This document shows positions 1-7,532 of a stretch of 64,000 nucleotides of DNA, piece after piece. Source of the DNA: a virus; the IMG/VR virus record IMGVR_UViG_3300032246_002821, positions 118,954 through 182,953 of that record, one strand, 5' to 3'. Numbering within the stretch: the stretch's first letter is position 1; each line of letters begins with the position of its first letter. The notes under the pieces were generated by a model. That model was not told where the DNA came from. It did not search any database and saw nothing but the letters and a program-made list of their open reading frames with translations. Both the position numbers and the translations under genes were made by a program.

Positions 1-20
1 ATCTGACAATTCGATAGGTT

Positions 21-311
21 TCAATGTAACAGTACCTTGATCCAGCCCACGGAATCCATGCTTGCAATCATCAGGCCTGTGGCCAACATACCGAAACTGC
101 CTCTGCTCCAGGCACACCAGGCATAGATTAATGTGCCGCTGATCCACAAAGGATACAGCAACAGGAATGGCAGATCAGGTACAGTGGCATTGACTATGAT
201 AGCACACAACAGGCTGTTTAGCCAACACAACACTTCCAGCACGAATCTGATCTTGTTTTCTGCCCAATCGTCCTTGATCCATTCCCAGATGTTTTTTATG
301 AATCCGTTCAT
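21..311 (-). CDS. Small membrane protein
   Basis: A 96-residue protein with a charged N-terminus (about residues 1-22, Trp-rich) followed by two hydrophobic segments at about 25-60 and 62-92, so probably a two-span inner-membrane protein. It looks like a small membrane protein that recurs in marine T4-like phages; I know no function for it. It is the most distal gene seen in the leftward operon and its start overlaps the end of the glycosylase gene by 4 bases, so the two are probably translationally coupled. Confidence 0.8.
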   Translation of the reverse strand: MNGFIKNIWEWIKDDWAENKIRFVLEVLCWLNSLLCAIIVNATVPDLPFLLLYPLWISGTLIYAWCAWSRGSFGMLATGLMIASMDSVGWIKVLLH

Positions 312-721
312 TTTTTTTCCAGTTGCGGGTATCCCAGATAACGGCGCAGTTCCTTGTCCTGCGGTTCGAATCGTTCTCCCAGGAAGAAGATACGATAGCT
401 CTCACTACCATACTGTCCTATGCCATATAACACATTAGCATCTGCGCCGTCCCAGGTCAAGAAGTCTATGCTCATACGGTAGATCCTTTTGGCCCGGACC
501 TTGTACATACCCAATGGTTGTATCACAGCCTCGATGTCTATGATGCGGCTACGAAGCAATGCTTCAGGTGTGGGCCAGCGACTGAGAAATTCTGGCAGCA
601 CTGTCTTGACAGGTTTACAACCAGTCTGGTTAAGCATTATAACGCCCACCATATGTTGCCAGGCGCCAGAGATCTGTTGCTGCACCATCAGGTCATCAGA
701 AAGGGGCGTTGTGTTCGCCAT
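308..721 (-). CDS. MBD4-like HhH-GPD DNA glycosylase
   Basis: Predicted base-excision DNA glycosylase of the helix-hairpin-helix GPD fold, nearest in motif to the catalytic domain of MBD4, which removes T or U from G:T and G:U mismatches. Seen: MLNQTG in the N-terminal half, the hairpin-like GIGQYGSESYRIF and then PQDKELRRY, where Asp122 matches the catalytic Asp of MBD4 (family pattern GIGKYGNDSYRIF...PEDHKLNKY). At 137 residues it is a minimal domain with no methyl-CpG-binding region and no Fe-S cysteines. I chose ATG at 721 over the longer reading at 751 because it cuts the overlap with the upstream gene and follows GGGG. Role in uracil or mismatch repair of phage DNA is inferred from the family. 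Confidence 0.75.
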   Translation of the reverse strand: MANTTPLSDDLMVQQQISGAWQHMVGVIMLNQTGCKPVKTVLPEFLSRWPTPEALLRSRIIDIEAVIQPLGMYKVRAKRIYRMSIDFLTWDGADANVLYGIGQYGSESYRIFFLGERFEPQDKELRRYLGYPQLEKK

Positions 722-1100
722 CAGGTAATACCCCACTGTAACCAGGATCACGGCCTTGCACGATAGCCTGCTTTAACCGCTCGCCCTTGTAATGGTCGGC
801 GGTCTTACGTTCAGCATTGGTGATCTTCTGTTTGAAGCCCAGTGCATTCAGGTATTCCTGATGCTTCTGCCAGCCACGGAGGAAACACTCACACTCAGCG
901 AGATCGCCGGCAAACAGTTCGATACCACGGGTGTATACAGGCAGTATGGTGCCGTCATCTTCCGGCACACGGATGAAGAAAATATCTTCATTTCCAGGAA
1001 ATCCGTAACCGTGGCGACCGTGGCCCTCCAGCATGAAGCCCAGTTTGTTACAGTTGTGTTCCAGATCCATCATACGCTTATAAGTCTTGTAACCGCTCAT
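696..1100 (-). CDS. Conserved phage protein, unknown function
   Basis: A 134-residue soluble protein. The first part alternates aromatic and glycine residues (GHGRHGYGFPGNEDIFF), the middle is acidic and the C-terminus basic (TNAERKTADHYKG). There is no recognisable catalytic motif or membrane segment. It lies between the SGNH hydrolase gene (4-base overlap) and the glycosylase gene (26-base overlap), so it is co-transcribed with them. Function unknown. Confidence 0.75.
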   Translation of the reverse strand: MSGYKTYKRMMDLEHNCNKLGFMLEGHGRHGYGFPGNEDIFFIRVPEDDGTILPVYTRGIELFAGDLAECECFLRGWQKHQEYLNALGFKQKITNAERKTADHYKGERLKQAIVQGRDPGYSGVLPDGEHNAPF

Positions 1101-1516
1101 CTTGTTTTCTCCACTATGTCTTTGTAGCCGGTATGGCTGGGATGAATCTGATCTGGTTGTACATTACGGATGGGAACCAAACCGTCTCCGTGCTGAGCTG
1201 CCACTTCCCGTACCCACTGCTGTATCTGTTCGATGGGCAGGTTCTGTGGAGCATGTAGGTTGCCATGTGGCAATACCCAGAACACTCGTTCAGCTGTCAC
1301 ACGCTGGCGTATGCGAAGCAGTTCTTCCTTTGTCCTGACACCCTTGTGATCGTTGGAACCCATGCTGATCACTACAGTGCGAGCAGTCAGTGGCATAGTA
1401 TACATCTTATTGAACTGCCAGCTGTTGATACCGCCCTTGGCTACCATCTCACAATGTGGAGCAAACTGATGGATGCCCACTGCAATGCTGTCACCTGCTA
1501 TCAGACATTCAAACAT
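1097..1516 (-). CDS. SGNH/GDSL-like hydrolase
   Basis: A 139-residue minimal SGNH-hydrolase-type protein. Block I is AGDSIAVG near residue 7 with the Ser nucleophile, the Asn block is SMGSND near 60, and the last block is HPSHTGY near 127 with the Asp/His-type end. The family hydrolyses esters such as acetyl groups on sugars; the substrate here is unknown. I chose ATG at 1516, which overlaps the stop of the preceding 55-residue gene, over an ATG 33 bases upstream inside that gene. A paralogue with the same layout lies at 24717-25142. Confidence 0.75.
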   Translation of the reverse strand: MFECLIAGDSIAVGIHQFAPHCEMVAKGGINSWQFNKMYTMPLTARTVVISMGSNDHKGVRTKEELLRIRQRVTAERVFWVLPHGNLHAPQNLPIEQIQQWVREVAAQHGDGLVPIRNVQPDQIHPSHTGYKDIVEKTR

Positions 1517-1676
1517 TTCTCTGCCTTTCCCATTCGTTATATCCTGCATCTACCACAGTCATGGTCACGCCCATCTCGCTCAGCTGTTGTATCTGCTGGT
1601 ATGCAGCATCGTATAGACGATTGCAGACACACATCTTCACACGATGCGCCAGCTTCATGAACTCGTAGTCTTTCAT
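1509..1676 (-). CDS. Small soluble phage protein (55 aa)
   Basis: A 55-residue gene starting MKDYEFMKLAHRVK and ending EWERQRNV. Its ATG overlaps the upstream stop as ATGA and its own stop lies inside the first codons of the SGNH gene, a pattern typical of real, translationally coupled phage genes. Two Cys sit in KMCVCNR near residue 16. No domain recognised and no function proposed. Confidence 0.7.
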   Translation of the reverse strand: MKDYEFMKLAHRVKMCVCNRLYDAAYQQIQQLSEMGVTMTVVDAGYNEWERQRNV

Positions 1677-1846
1677 TCCATCTCTTCCAACATCGCGACG
1701 AAATCTCTGCCCACTTGGGCGAAGTATTCATCTAGATCCTTAGCCATCTGATCCTCTGCTAGTTGCAGGTCCAGAGCAATCGTGAGGATCATCTGGGGTT
1801 TGAAAGTCTCTGGATCTACTTTTATCTCACGATTGATAAGTTTCAT
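1673..1846 (-). CDS. Small acidic phage protein (57 aa)
   Basis: A 57-residue acidic protein starting MKLINREIKVDPETFKPQM; the second half is helical and Glu/Asp-rich and ends AMLEEME. It is the first gene after the minus-strand sigma70 promoter at 1871-1898, and its stop overlaps the next start as ATGA. No domain recognised. It may be a regulator or a partner of the coupled 55-residue protein, but nothing in the sequence shows that. Confidence 0.7.
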   Translation of the reverse strand: MKLINREIKVDPETFKPQMILTIALDLQLAEDQMAKDLDEYFAQVGRDFVAMLEEME

Positions 1847-1870
1847 CACCAATCCTTCTGCTTATAATAA

Positions 1871-1898
1871 AATGTAACACATCTTTCACAGTTGTCAA
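1871..1898 (-). promoter_or_regulatory. Sigma70-type promoter (minus)
   Basis: On the minus strand: TTGACA (1898-1893), 16 bases, TACATT (1876-1871), with TGTG just before the -10. It overlaps the end of the 73-residue gene and would give the 1846 to 21 leftward genes their own start. The same TTGACA-N16 form recurs at more than ten sites in the window. Confidence 0.75.
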
Positions 1899-2116
1899 GG
1901 GCGATATTTGCCATACCAGAATTTGCTGCTGTGCCGTAGTCTAAGATTGCTTTCACGAATATGCTCCAGCAATGCTTTTGCCAGAGTAGCCTGATCTCTA
2001 CGCCAGCTGACATCTTCTTCGTCGGTGATCTTATCCAGCAGATCCTGTACCATATCGATGTATGGGCAGGTGTCATCAGGTACCACAGGCTTCTTTATAA
2101 CTGGACGGTGTGCCAT
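1895..2116 (-). CDS. Small phage protein (73 aa)
   Basis: A 73-residue basic protein starting MAHRPVIKKPVVPDD, with a helical middle (DLLDKITDEEDVSW and ALLEHIRESNLRLR) and a C-terminus ending SKFWYGKYRP. Its start overlaps the end of the upstream gene. I preferred this frame over an overlapping 76-residue one because of its more natural composition and its coupling. Function unknown. Confidence 0.7.
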   Translation of the reverse strand: MAHRPVIKKPVVPDDTCPYIDMVQDLLDKITDEEDVSWRRDQATLAKALLEHIRESNLRLRHSSKFWYGKYRP

Positions 2117-2319
2117 GCTGCCAGTTTTTCCTCGTCCAACATCTTCTTGGCTGTCTTGACTTCTTGGGCAAAGTCGATGCCATTCTGCTCACAGTATGCT
2201 TGCAGGTCGGTCAGCAGATCTGCCACACGGTCATAGGTGTAATGCTCCACCTTGTAGCTTGCTACCATCAGCTCACCACGGCGCACACTCTTTTGATAAT
2301 CGGTCATGATCTCAGTCAT
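2095..2319 (-). CDS. Small helical phage protein
   Basis: About 74 residues from ATG 2319, starting MTEIMTDYQKSVRRGELMV. It is predominantly helical with a charged C-terminus (EVKTAKKMLDEEKL). ATG 2319 overlaps the stop of the 88-residue gene by 8 bases and is preferred; ATG 2337 is also possible. No motif recognised. Confidence 0.65.
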   Translation of the reverse strand: MTEIMTDYQKSVRRGELMVASYKVEHYTYDRVADLLTDLQAYCEQNGIDFAQEVKTAKKMLDEEKLAAWHTVQL

Positions 2320-2578
2320 ATACAAATCTCGCTTCATAATTGCCAGTGGGCATATCTTTAGATGTGGGATAATGATTATTTACCACTACCCAAGCTAAGT
2401 TGTGAGCATTATCGTTTTTGCCCATCCACACTGTTTCTTCGATGGTGTGTTTGGTTACCTTCTCATAGAAAGTGATACGCAACTTGCGCTGTTCTTTTTT
2501 CTTGCTATTCTTATTGTGGCGTTGCAGCCAGCCGATCTCTGTGCTATTCCAGATCTTATCCAACTGTTGCTTGTTCAT
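2312..2578 (-). CDS. Basic phage protein, possible nucleic-acid binder
   Basis: An 88-residue, strongly basic protein starting MNKQQLDKIWNSTEIGWLQ, with a Lys/Arg run (HNKNSKKKEQRKLR) at about 21-34 and a beta-rich second half. Start 2578 lies one base beyond the stop of the next gene upstream. The basic patch would suit RNA or DNA binding, but no family is recognised. Confidence 0.65.
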   Translation of the reverse strand: MNKQQLDKIWNSTEIGWLQRHNKNSKKKEQRKLRITFYEKVTKHTIEETVWMGKNDNAHNLAWVVVNNHYPTSKDMPTGNYEARFVYD

Positions 2579-2579
2579 A

Positions 2580-3242
2580 TCATGCCTCACCCAGGGGTTC
2601 ATAATTCCGCCAGGTGGTCTCATAACTGGCTTCGAAGATGTCGGGCTTGCAGGGATAAAACTCACCCCGGATGCCTTTGATGATATAGTCGCCCAGTGTA
2701 GCGATATGTTCCACCTGTGCATCACTACCATCTTCCAGTGTGCGGATGTGTGCTTCAGTATCAGTGACCTCTCCCAAAGCATCACCGCAGAAGTCGCGCA
2801 AAACTTCTACTGTCTCGGCAGTGAAAGGCACTGCTTGTACCACTACTGGTTTCTTAACATAGTTCTGGATCACATATTCCACTTTCAGCGGGCCAGTGAC
2901 AAAGTATTCTGTGTCTGTGCTATCCCAATCTTCGTTCTCCAGACCTTCCGCACCATCTTCGTTATAGATATCTTCCAGTCGTTCGATCTCATCAGGATCC
3001 ATATCATCTGGCCAGGTCCATTCCTGCCAGCAACCATCATCCTGTTCCTGATCACTGATATCACCGAAGCTGAACACTTCGGTCTGACCTTCAGGATCAT
3101 GACCACTGATATCCGGTTTGATTTCATAATCCCAATGCCCCCAGCGCCAACCGATCTCCAGCTGAGCTGTGAGTTCGCCATTGGTCCAGGTTTCGATCTG
3201 GGTGATGCTTTTCTTTTCTTGTGTACTGAGACGCCAGGTCAT
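2580..3242 (-). CDS. Two-domain phage protein, probable fusion
   Basis: A 220-residue very acidic protein made of two regions that I associate with separate small proteins in other marine T4-like phages. Residues about 25-110 hold Trp/Asp/Glu-rich segments (CWQEWTWPDD, then IYNEDGAEG). Residues about 115-215 end in TLGDYIIKGIRGEFYPCKP, a tail pattern of a widespread phage protein family. No catalytic motif or known function. It sits mid-operon with the stop 2 bases from the next start. Confidence 0.7.
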   Translation of the reverse strand: MTWRLSTQEKKSITQIETWTNGELTAQLEIGWRWGHWDYEIKPDISGHDPEGQTEVFSFGDISDQEQDDGCWQEWTWPDDMDPDEIERLEDIYNEDGAEGLENEDWDSTDTEYFVTGPLKVEYVIQNYVKKPVVVQAVPFTAETVEVLRDFCGDALGEVTDTEAHIRTLEDGSDAQVEHIATLGDYIIKGIRGEFYPCKPDIFEASYETTWRNYEPLGEA

Positions 3243-3475
3243 TGTTGTTCCTCTTCTAGGGTTTGTGCTTCGGTATAGGGCAAATAGTATTCCATCATGA
3301 TCTTGATAGCTTCAAAATATCGGATAGCAGTTTCCAGATCTTCCTGCTCAAAGTCTGGCAATTCACCACGGGCTCGCAGATCATATATCTGCCTACGCAG
3401 TCCACGATAGTCTGTGACTAAGATGTCACGGAACAGGGCATCAGCAGTTTCGTCACTGATATCAATCTGAGGCAT
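3239..3475 (-). CDS. Conserved small phage protein
   Basis: A 78-residue acidic protein starting MPQIDISDETADALFRDIL, helical, with RGLRRQIYDLRARG near residue 24 and an acidic tail ending TLEEEQQ. It overlaps both neighbours (stop 4 bases into the next gene, start inside the coiled-coil gene). It resembles small conserved proteins of marine phages; no role is known to me. Confidence 0.7.
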   Translation of the reverse strand: MPQIDISDETADALFRDILVTDYRGLRRQIYDLRARGELPDFEQEDLETAIRYFEAIKIMMEYYLPYTEAQTLEEEQQ

Positions 3476-3653
3476 GGTCAGTCTCCTGAGGTTGTGCTTT
3501 CATTTGTTCTACTAGTACAGTCATCTCTTTGAGCCGTATGTCCAAGCTGTGTAGCAGAGCAGCGTTCATAGTGATCAGTTTCTTGTTCTGTTGTTGGAGA
3601 TCAGCAATCTGCTGATCTCTGTTGTAGTTGTGGATCGCATCGTTGTCGGTCAT
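3462..3653 (-). CDS. Coiled-coil mini-protein
   Basis: A 63-residue protein of heptad-like hydrophobic spacing (QQIADLQQQNKKLITMNAAL), so a likely short coiled coil or leucine-zipper-type dimer. Its start overlaps the stop of the 386-residue gene as ATGA and its end overlaps the next start. It could be a small adaptor or regulator, but there is no DNA-binding segment. Confidence 0.65.
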   Translation of the reverse strand: MTDNDAIHNYNRDQQIADLQQQNKKLITMNAALLHSLDIRLKEMTVLVEQMKAQPQETDHASD

Positions 3654-4810
3654 TTCTGTACCTTTAATAGCATAGTGTCTGCGTTGAGTCGACCATTCAT
3701 TTGCACTCCAGTGGTGCTCATTTCCTCCAGCCAGCTACGCAGGGCAACCTTGCCAGCTGCCATGAACTTCTTCATCACCACCTCGGGCTTGCGTACAGTC
3801 TTGGCCACACTGGCACTGGCATCATAACCCAGGATAGCAGTACCACGGATGCCCAGTGTACCTGAATCTGCTGCTGCCACATACTTGCCCAGCTTGCGGG
3901 TCTTTTTGTTGTAGACCCACAACTCTTTGGCGCCAATCACATCCACAGGATTGATGCTGACCAGGTTCAGTGTGGTGTCCTCAGTGCAATACTTGACCTT
4001 CTTGACCAGCTTTTCTTTGCTCACAGGCTTCTTGACGCGAGCCTTACGCACCGCTGCCTTGACTGCACCATATGTATTCAGTGCATCTGTCAGCTTGGTA
4101 TAGAACTGTTGCATACGTTTGAGGTCAGTCTTTGTGACCCACTTGTATGCTTCTGCCAACTGGCTGTCAGCACCCTTGCCCTGGCTGGCGGTTAGCTCTG
4201 CTTCGATCTCTGCATAATAGGCAGTGATGCGGCTGACAAACTGCTGGGGCATCTTGATTTCACGAAAGTATGTGACAAAGTCCGGCAATTCAGCACCAGC
4301 AAGATAGGCGTCATACTGGGCTTCCAGTTCGCCGATGACATCATACTGCTTTTCACGCATATGATCCTGGATAGTGCGTTTGGCCTGTGGAGCTTTGACG
4401 GCTTGTTTCTCCGTCAACTTGGCTGTGCCATAGGCCAGCAATTCAGTGAGCTTGTTTGTCACATAATCCGGCACTGCATCGGGCAAGCCGTTGATCTTCA
4501 TCTTGCTGAAGCTGCAAACCGTCATACCCACACGGCTGTCTTCGCACTCTGTGAAAGCGGCTATCTCGGCCTTGCCCCACTTGAGATCGCGTTGGCCATA
4601 CTGCACCACATACTTCCGCATTTCTGCGGGAGTGTGATAATAATTATAGAAATTGTAGCTACGCAACAGGGCGAAGCGTTGCTGTTCTTCCGTGAGTTTG
4701 TCCCACTTTTCAAAGGTCAGCTCACCACCAGTGAACTTCTCGTCAGTGTATTTGGGCTGACGAATAGCGGGTTTCTTCTTGGACTTGACGCTGAGCAAAC
4801 TTTTGGCCAT
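3650..4810 (-). CDS. Large conserved T4-like phage protein, unknown function
   Basis: A 386-residue protein. Lys-rich N-terminus (KSKKKPAIRQPKYTDE), a helical middle with Ala/Glu/Lys stretches at about 90-240, a basic linker (KARVKKPVSKEKL) and a beta-rich C-terminal domain at about 270-386 ending LNADTMLLKVQK. The last 110 residues (KELWVYNKKTRKLGKYVAA, then GYDASASVAKTVRKPE) look like a conserved family in cyanophage-type myoviruses without assigned function. The basic linker and conserved C-domain could suit nucleic-acid binding; this is not shown. Confidence 0.7.
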   Translation of the reverse strand: MAKSLLSVKSKKKPAIRQPKYTDEKFTGGELTFEKWDKLTEEQQRFALLRSYNFYNYYHTPAEMRKYVVQYGQRDLKWGKAEIAAFTECEDSRVGMTVCSFSKMKINGLPDAVPDYVTNKLTELLAYGTAKLTEKQAVKAPQAKRTIQDHMREKQYDVIGELEAQYDAYLAGAELPDFVTYFREIKMPQQFVSRITAYYAEIEAELTASQGKGADSQLAEAYKWVTKTDLKRMQQFYTKLTDALNTYGAVKAAVRKARVKKPVSKEKLVKKVKYCTEDTTLNLVSINPVDVIGAKELWVYNKKTRKLGKYVAAADSGTLGIRGTAILGYDASASVAKTVRKPEVVMKKFMAAGKVALRSWLEEMSTTGVQMNGRLNADTMLLKVQK

Positions 4811-4833
4811 ATGGCTATCTCCTGTTTATATCG

Positions 4834-5256
4834 TCAGAATACACTGTTTAGAGCTTCTGTCAACTGATTTGTCGGCACACCGTGTGCTATGTATCCTTCA
4901 GTACACATCTGCAGATATCCCGGACTGGGTTCCTGCAGATAGTCCTGATCTGCCATAGTATAGACCCAGGCTATTATATGGTTTCCGTGTTTGTTCATAA
5001 CCCATACACGCTGGCGCAGGTAATAATCAGGAAAACCTTCAAGGATATCAAGTGCATCCAGATCATCGTCCGACACCTGCCACAGCACGCCGTGGACAGA
5101 GTTATAATCAGCCAGTTCCACATCTGCGTGGTTACGGAATACGAAGCGATATCCGGGCAGCAACGCTTCACCCAGGCACACAGATTCAGGGCATCTGCTA
5201 GCCATCTGTTCGGGGTGAGTGTTCATTCCATACGCGAAATAAAGATGTGTGTTCAT
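4834..5256 (-). CDS. Gamma-glutamylcyclotransferase-like protein
   Basis: A 140-residue protein of the GGCT/AIG2-like fold, whose members release 5-oxoproline from gamma-glutamyl amines or glutathione-derived dipeptides. Seen: YFAYGMNTHPEQM near the N-terminus (family YFAYGSNM, a substrate loop), LPGYRFVFRNHADVEL, then LDILEGFPDYYLR with Glu73 in the place of the catalytic acid, and the C-terminal GY-I-HG helix. The stop of the following glycosyltransferase-like gene and its own start fit an ATGA overlap at 5253-5256. Fold confident; substrate unknown. Confidence 0.8.
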   Translation of the reverse strand: MNTHLYFAYGMNTHPEQMASRCPESVCLGEALLPGYRFVFRNHADVELADYNSVHGVLWQVSDDDLDALDILEGFPDYYLRQRVWVMNKHGNHIIAWVYTMADQDYLQEPSPGYLQMCTEGYIAHGVPTNQLTEALNSVF

Positions 5257-6359
5257 CGTGGTACCTCAGTGCAAGTGTAAAATTTCTCCTGTTGCTCACG
5301 TGCATACTGAAAAAATCTACTACGGTTATGCTGCAACTCGGGTTGCATCTGTTCATATAAGGCCACTATAGCTGACTTTTCCAGACCTGTCAACCACTTT
5401 ATTATTTCACATATTTTGTCTGTGGTTTGTGATGCCATACGTTGTGCCGTGACATCGGTCACGTCCACAGGCCAATAATTCCTGAATGTGTGAAAACCCT
5501 GTGATTCCAAGTAGTTATAAATCACAGGATTAGTGTTGAGCAGGAAAGGTCTGTGTCCTATCAATGGCTTAAACAGCTTCTCGCTGATGAACATCCTGCG
5601 GGTGTTGTTGCTGTCCACGCTGTGGTGGCTGGGTTCCAGATCGTAAAATTGGCTTTCATTTATGATATGCAGGAAGTGACGCTGCCAAAGATCCAAGTCG
5701 CCCAGGCTCCACAGATCGTGAGGTATGTTGTTGAAATTACTGGCATCTAACACATCCAGACCGCCTGTGTCTCTGTATTGTTCGGGCGTTTCAGCTATGT
5801 TCCTGCTGTATCTGCCCCACTGTGGATCTGCAGGATCCACGCCCAATGTCACCACTCCATAGCCAGCCAGATCCTGTTCTATCAGCTTTTTTGTCAGCAT
5901 CATACGATGCATCCTGGGCTTGCGGCTGTAGCTGATAAAGAGTTTTTCCGGTGTCATCTGTGACACCTGCTCATCGCTGTACTGCTGGAATTTATCCTTG
6001 GCTATGATGGCGAAACTATCGAAAAAAGCCTTATTTTCCAATGCGGTATAACCCATTTCGGTATATGTGTAATCCGTTTCTGTGAGGTCCAAGGCTTTGA
6101 AAAGCTGCTCTATCTCACAGGGATCCACAATCGTGATGAAAAATACTTGCCAATCTGGGCTATTCAAAGCTGTCCGTATCAGTTCAGCCTGCTGTTGTAT
6201 CCAGAAAAAATGATTATTTGCCTGTATTATCAATAGGTTAGCTCCTGGATACCTATACCTGGCATAGTTTTCCACCCTGCTAAACACTTGATCTTCATAG
6301 ACTTTTAAACTTGTACCCACAGGATGGGTGTGGGTGTTGCCCAATTTAATGATTTCCAT
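5253..6359 (-). CDS. TEK-type glycosyltransferase-like protein A
   Basis: A 368-residue protein, one of five in the window sharing a C-terminal block FISEKLFKPLIGHRPF followed by a proline/asparagine loop and LESQGFHTF. This block resembles the nucleotide-sugar-binding half of exostosin- and fucosyltransferase-like (GT-B) enzymes, so a glycosyltransferase is the best guess, not proven. The N-terminal half has a Rossmann-like start (GANLLIIQANNHFFW). I chose ATG 6359 (MEIIKLGNTH) because the 27 residues upstream would run into the divergent promoter region. It is the most diverged of the five and the only one on this strand. Confidence 0.6.
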   Translation of the reverse strand: MEIIKLGNTHTHPVGTSLKVYEDQVFSRVENYARYRYPGANLLIIQANNHFFWIQQQAELIRTALNSPDWQVFFITIVDPCEIEQLFKALDLTETDYTYTEMGYTALENKAFFDSFAIIAKDKFQQYSDEQVSQMTPEKLFISYSRKPRMHRMMLTKKLIEQDLAGYGVVTLGVDPADPQWGRYSRNIAETPEQYRDTGGLDVLDASNFNNIPHDLWSLGDLDLWQRHFLHIINESQFYDLEPSHHSVDSNNTRRMFISEKLFKPLIGHRPFLLNTNPVIYNYLESQGFHTFRNYWPVDVTDVTAQRMASQTTDKICEIIKWLTGLEKSAIVALYEQMQPELQHNRSRFFQYAREQQEKFYTCTEVPR

Positions 6360-6372
6360 AGGAATAATTATG

Positions 6373-6400
6373 TTGACAATGGTGGCTTGTATGCTAGTAT
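6373..6400 (+). promoter_or_regulatory. Sigma70-type promoter
   Basis: TTGACA (6373-6378), 16 bases, TAGTAT (6395-6400), followed 16 bases later by AAGGAG and ATG 6431. It lies in the divergent gap between the leftward and rightward early genes and drives the 57-residue membrane gene and HAD phosphatase gene. Confidence 0.75.
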
Positions 6401-6430
6401 GAGTCATAAACACAACAAGGAGCGTGTGAA

Positions 6431-6604
6431 ATGAATGCATTGGGTTGGGTGGTATTTGTGTTAGTGCTTGCGCTTTTGGGCCCAGTTATCACTATCTGGA
6501 GTCTCAACACACTGTTTCCAGTGTTGAATATTCCTTATACCCTGGAAACCTGGGCGGCAGCTGGTGTGCTTTTCGGCAGCGCCATCTGGAAAACCAAAGA
6601 TTGA
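6431..6604 (+). CDS. Small membrane protein (57 aa)
   Basis: A 57-residue protein with a strong hydrophobic helix at about 3-25 (VVFVLVLALLGPVI) and a second at about 38-52 (AAAGVLFGSAIW), ending in KTKD. A short membrane protein with a similar PYTLETWAA stretch recurs in marine phages; function unknown. A good Shine-Dalgarno (AAGGAG) precedes ATG 6431 and a sigma70 promoter lies directly upstream. The stop is 11 bases before the HAD gene. Confidence 0.75.
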   Translation: MNALGWVVFVLVLALLGPVITIWSLNTLFPVLNIPYTLETWAAAGVLFGSAIWKTKD

Positions 6605-6615
6605 GGAAGATGCCA

Positions 6616-7062
6616 ATGACTAATTTCAAAGGTCCTGTGGTAGTTGATGTGGACGGCACCCTTGCCAACGTGCTGCATCGTCGTCACTGGGTGGCCAGCA
6701 AGCCCAAGAACTGGGCTGCTTGGAACGCCAGTATGCATCTGGACACCTGCCACGAAGACATCAGGCAGCTGGTCGTGGAACTGAGCCTGCGTCGTGAGGT
6801 TATCGTATGCACTGGGCGTGAGGACAGTTATCGTGAAGTCACAGAAAAATGGCTCACGGATAATCAGATCCCGTTCGACCGTGTGTTCATGCGCCGAGCC
6901 AAAGATTATCGTCCAGACAGCGTGGTGAAAGCAGAGCTGCTGGATCAGATCAGGCAGTGGCACGGCGAGCCTTGGATTTGGCTGGACGATCGCAATCAGG
7001 TGGTGGATGCCATCCGTGCTGCCGGAGTACGTGTCCTGCAGGTGGCACCCGGAGATTTCTGA
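6616..7062 (+). CDS. HAD-superfamily phosphatase (PNKP 3'-phosphatase-like)
   Basis: A 148-residue HAD phosphatase resembling the phosphatase half of T4 polynucleotide kinase, which removes 3'-phosphates from nucleic acid ends. Seen: motif I VVVDVDGTLANV at 7-18 (DxD nucleophile), motif II CTGRED near 64, the PNKP-like FDRVFMRRAKDYRPD with the motif III Lys, and motif IV IWLDDRNQVVDA. There is no kinase P-loop, so this is a free-standing phosphatase. ATG 6616 is chosen because GAGGA lies 8 bases upstream; ATG 6610 is possible. It overlaps the next gene as TGATG. Confidence 0.8.
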   Translation: MTNFKGPVVVDVDGTLANVLHRRHWVASKPKNWAAWNASMHLDTCHEDIRQLVVELSLRREVIVCTGREDSYREVTEKWLTDNQIPFDRVFMRRAKDYRPDSVVKAELLDQIRQWHGEPWIWLDDRNQVVDAIRAAGVRVLQVAPGDF

Positions 7063-7331
7063 TGTGGGGTTCGCCCCTAGAACTGGAACGTCGCAACAGG
7101 ATCAAACTTGCTGTTGCGGCGTACTCCTATGAATTTGAAAACCACAGCATCATGTCAGATGGAGAATTCGACGAGTTTGCCAAATTGATCGATCCTGATA
7201 TCAGCACAGGTAATTACATATTGGATCAGTTCTTCCAGCAGGAATTCCAGCCTGATACTGGGCAATGGATACACCGGCATCCAGAGCTGGACAAAATCAA
7301 GCAGTTATATCTGAGGTTTTATAAAAAATGA
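7062..7331 (+). CDS. Conserved small phage protein
   Basis: An 89-residue soluble protein starting MWGSPLELERRNRIKLAVAA, with EFENHSIMSDGEFDEF in the middle and FQPDTGQWIHRHPELDKI near the C-terminus. These patterns recur in a conserved family of T4-like marine phages without a known role. TGATG coupling to the HAD gene and a 4-base overlap with the following membrane gene place it in one operon. Confidence 0.75.
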   Translation: MWGSPLELERRNRIKLAVAAYSYEFENHSIMSDGEFDEFAKLIDPDISTGNYILDQFFQQEFQPDTGQWIHRHPELDKIKQLYLRFYKK

Positions 7332-7522
7332 AAGAACGTGTTAAAATATTCATCGATCGTTGGTATGGTACGGGTTGTCCTCCCTACACTTGGCCCTTGA
7401 CAATCACGCCCATTGTGCTAAGTTTGTTTCATATAAACGGCATAGAAAACGCCATAATCTTTTTCAGTGGCTTGTGTTTTGGTTTGCTGTGTGCTACTAT
7501 GATTTACTTGCACAATCACTGA
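7328..7522 (+). CDS. Small membrane protein (64 aa)
   Basis: A 64-residue protein with a basic N-terminus (KERVKIFIDRWYG), then two hydrophobic stretches (WPLTITPIVLSLF and AIIFFSGLCFGLLCATMIY). Predicted two-span membrane protein with the N-terminus inside. It overlaps the upstream stop as ATGA. Function unknown. Confidence 0.7.
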   Translation: MKERVKIFIDRWYGTGCPPYTWPLTITPIVLSLFHINGIENAIIFFSGLCFGLLCATMIYLHNH

Positions 7523-7528
7523 TAAATA
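7521..7528 (+). promoter_or_regulatory. T4-type late promoter, leaderless spacing
   Basis: GATAAATA (T4 late consensus TATAAATA). The expected transcription start about 6 bases downstream coincides with ATG 7533, so the late transcript would be leaderless. The element overlaps the stop codon of the preceding membrane gene. Confidence 0.6.
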
Positions 7529-7532
7529 AAGG

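Noticed and set aside
1846-2076. Overlapping 76-codon minus-strand frame
   Set aside because: It is out of frame with the 73-residue gene, which has the better composition and coupling; its region also contains the promoter at 1871-1898.
2472-3278. Long plus-strand open frame of 268 codons
   Set aside because: It lies antisense to the coupled minus-strand operon and has Cys/Phe/Ile-rich shadow composition; the minus-strand frame has natural composition and overlaps its neighbours properly.
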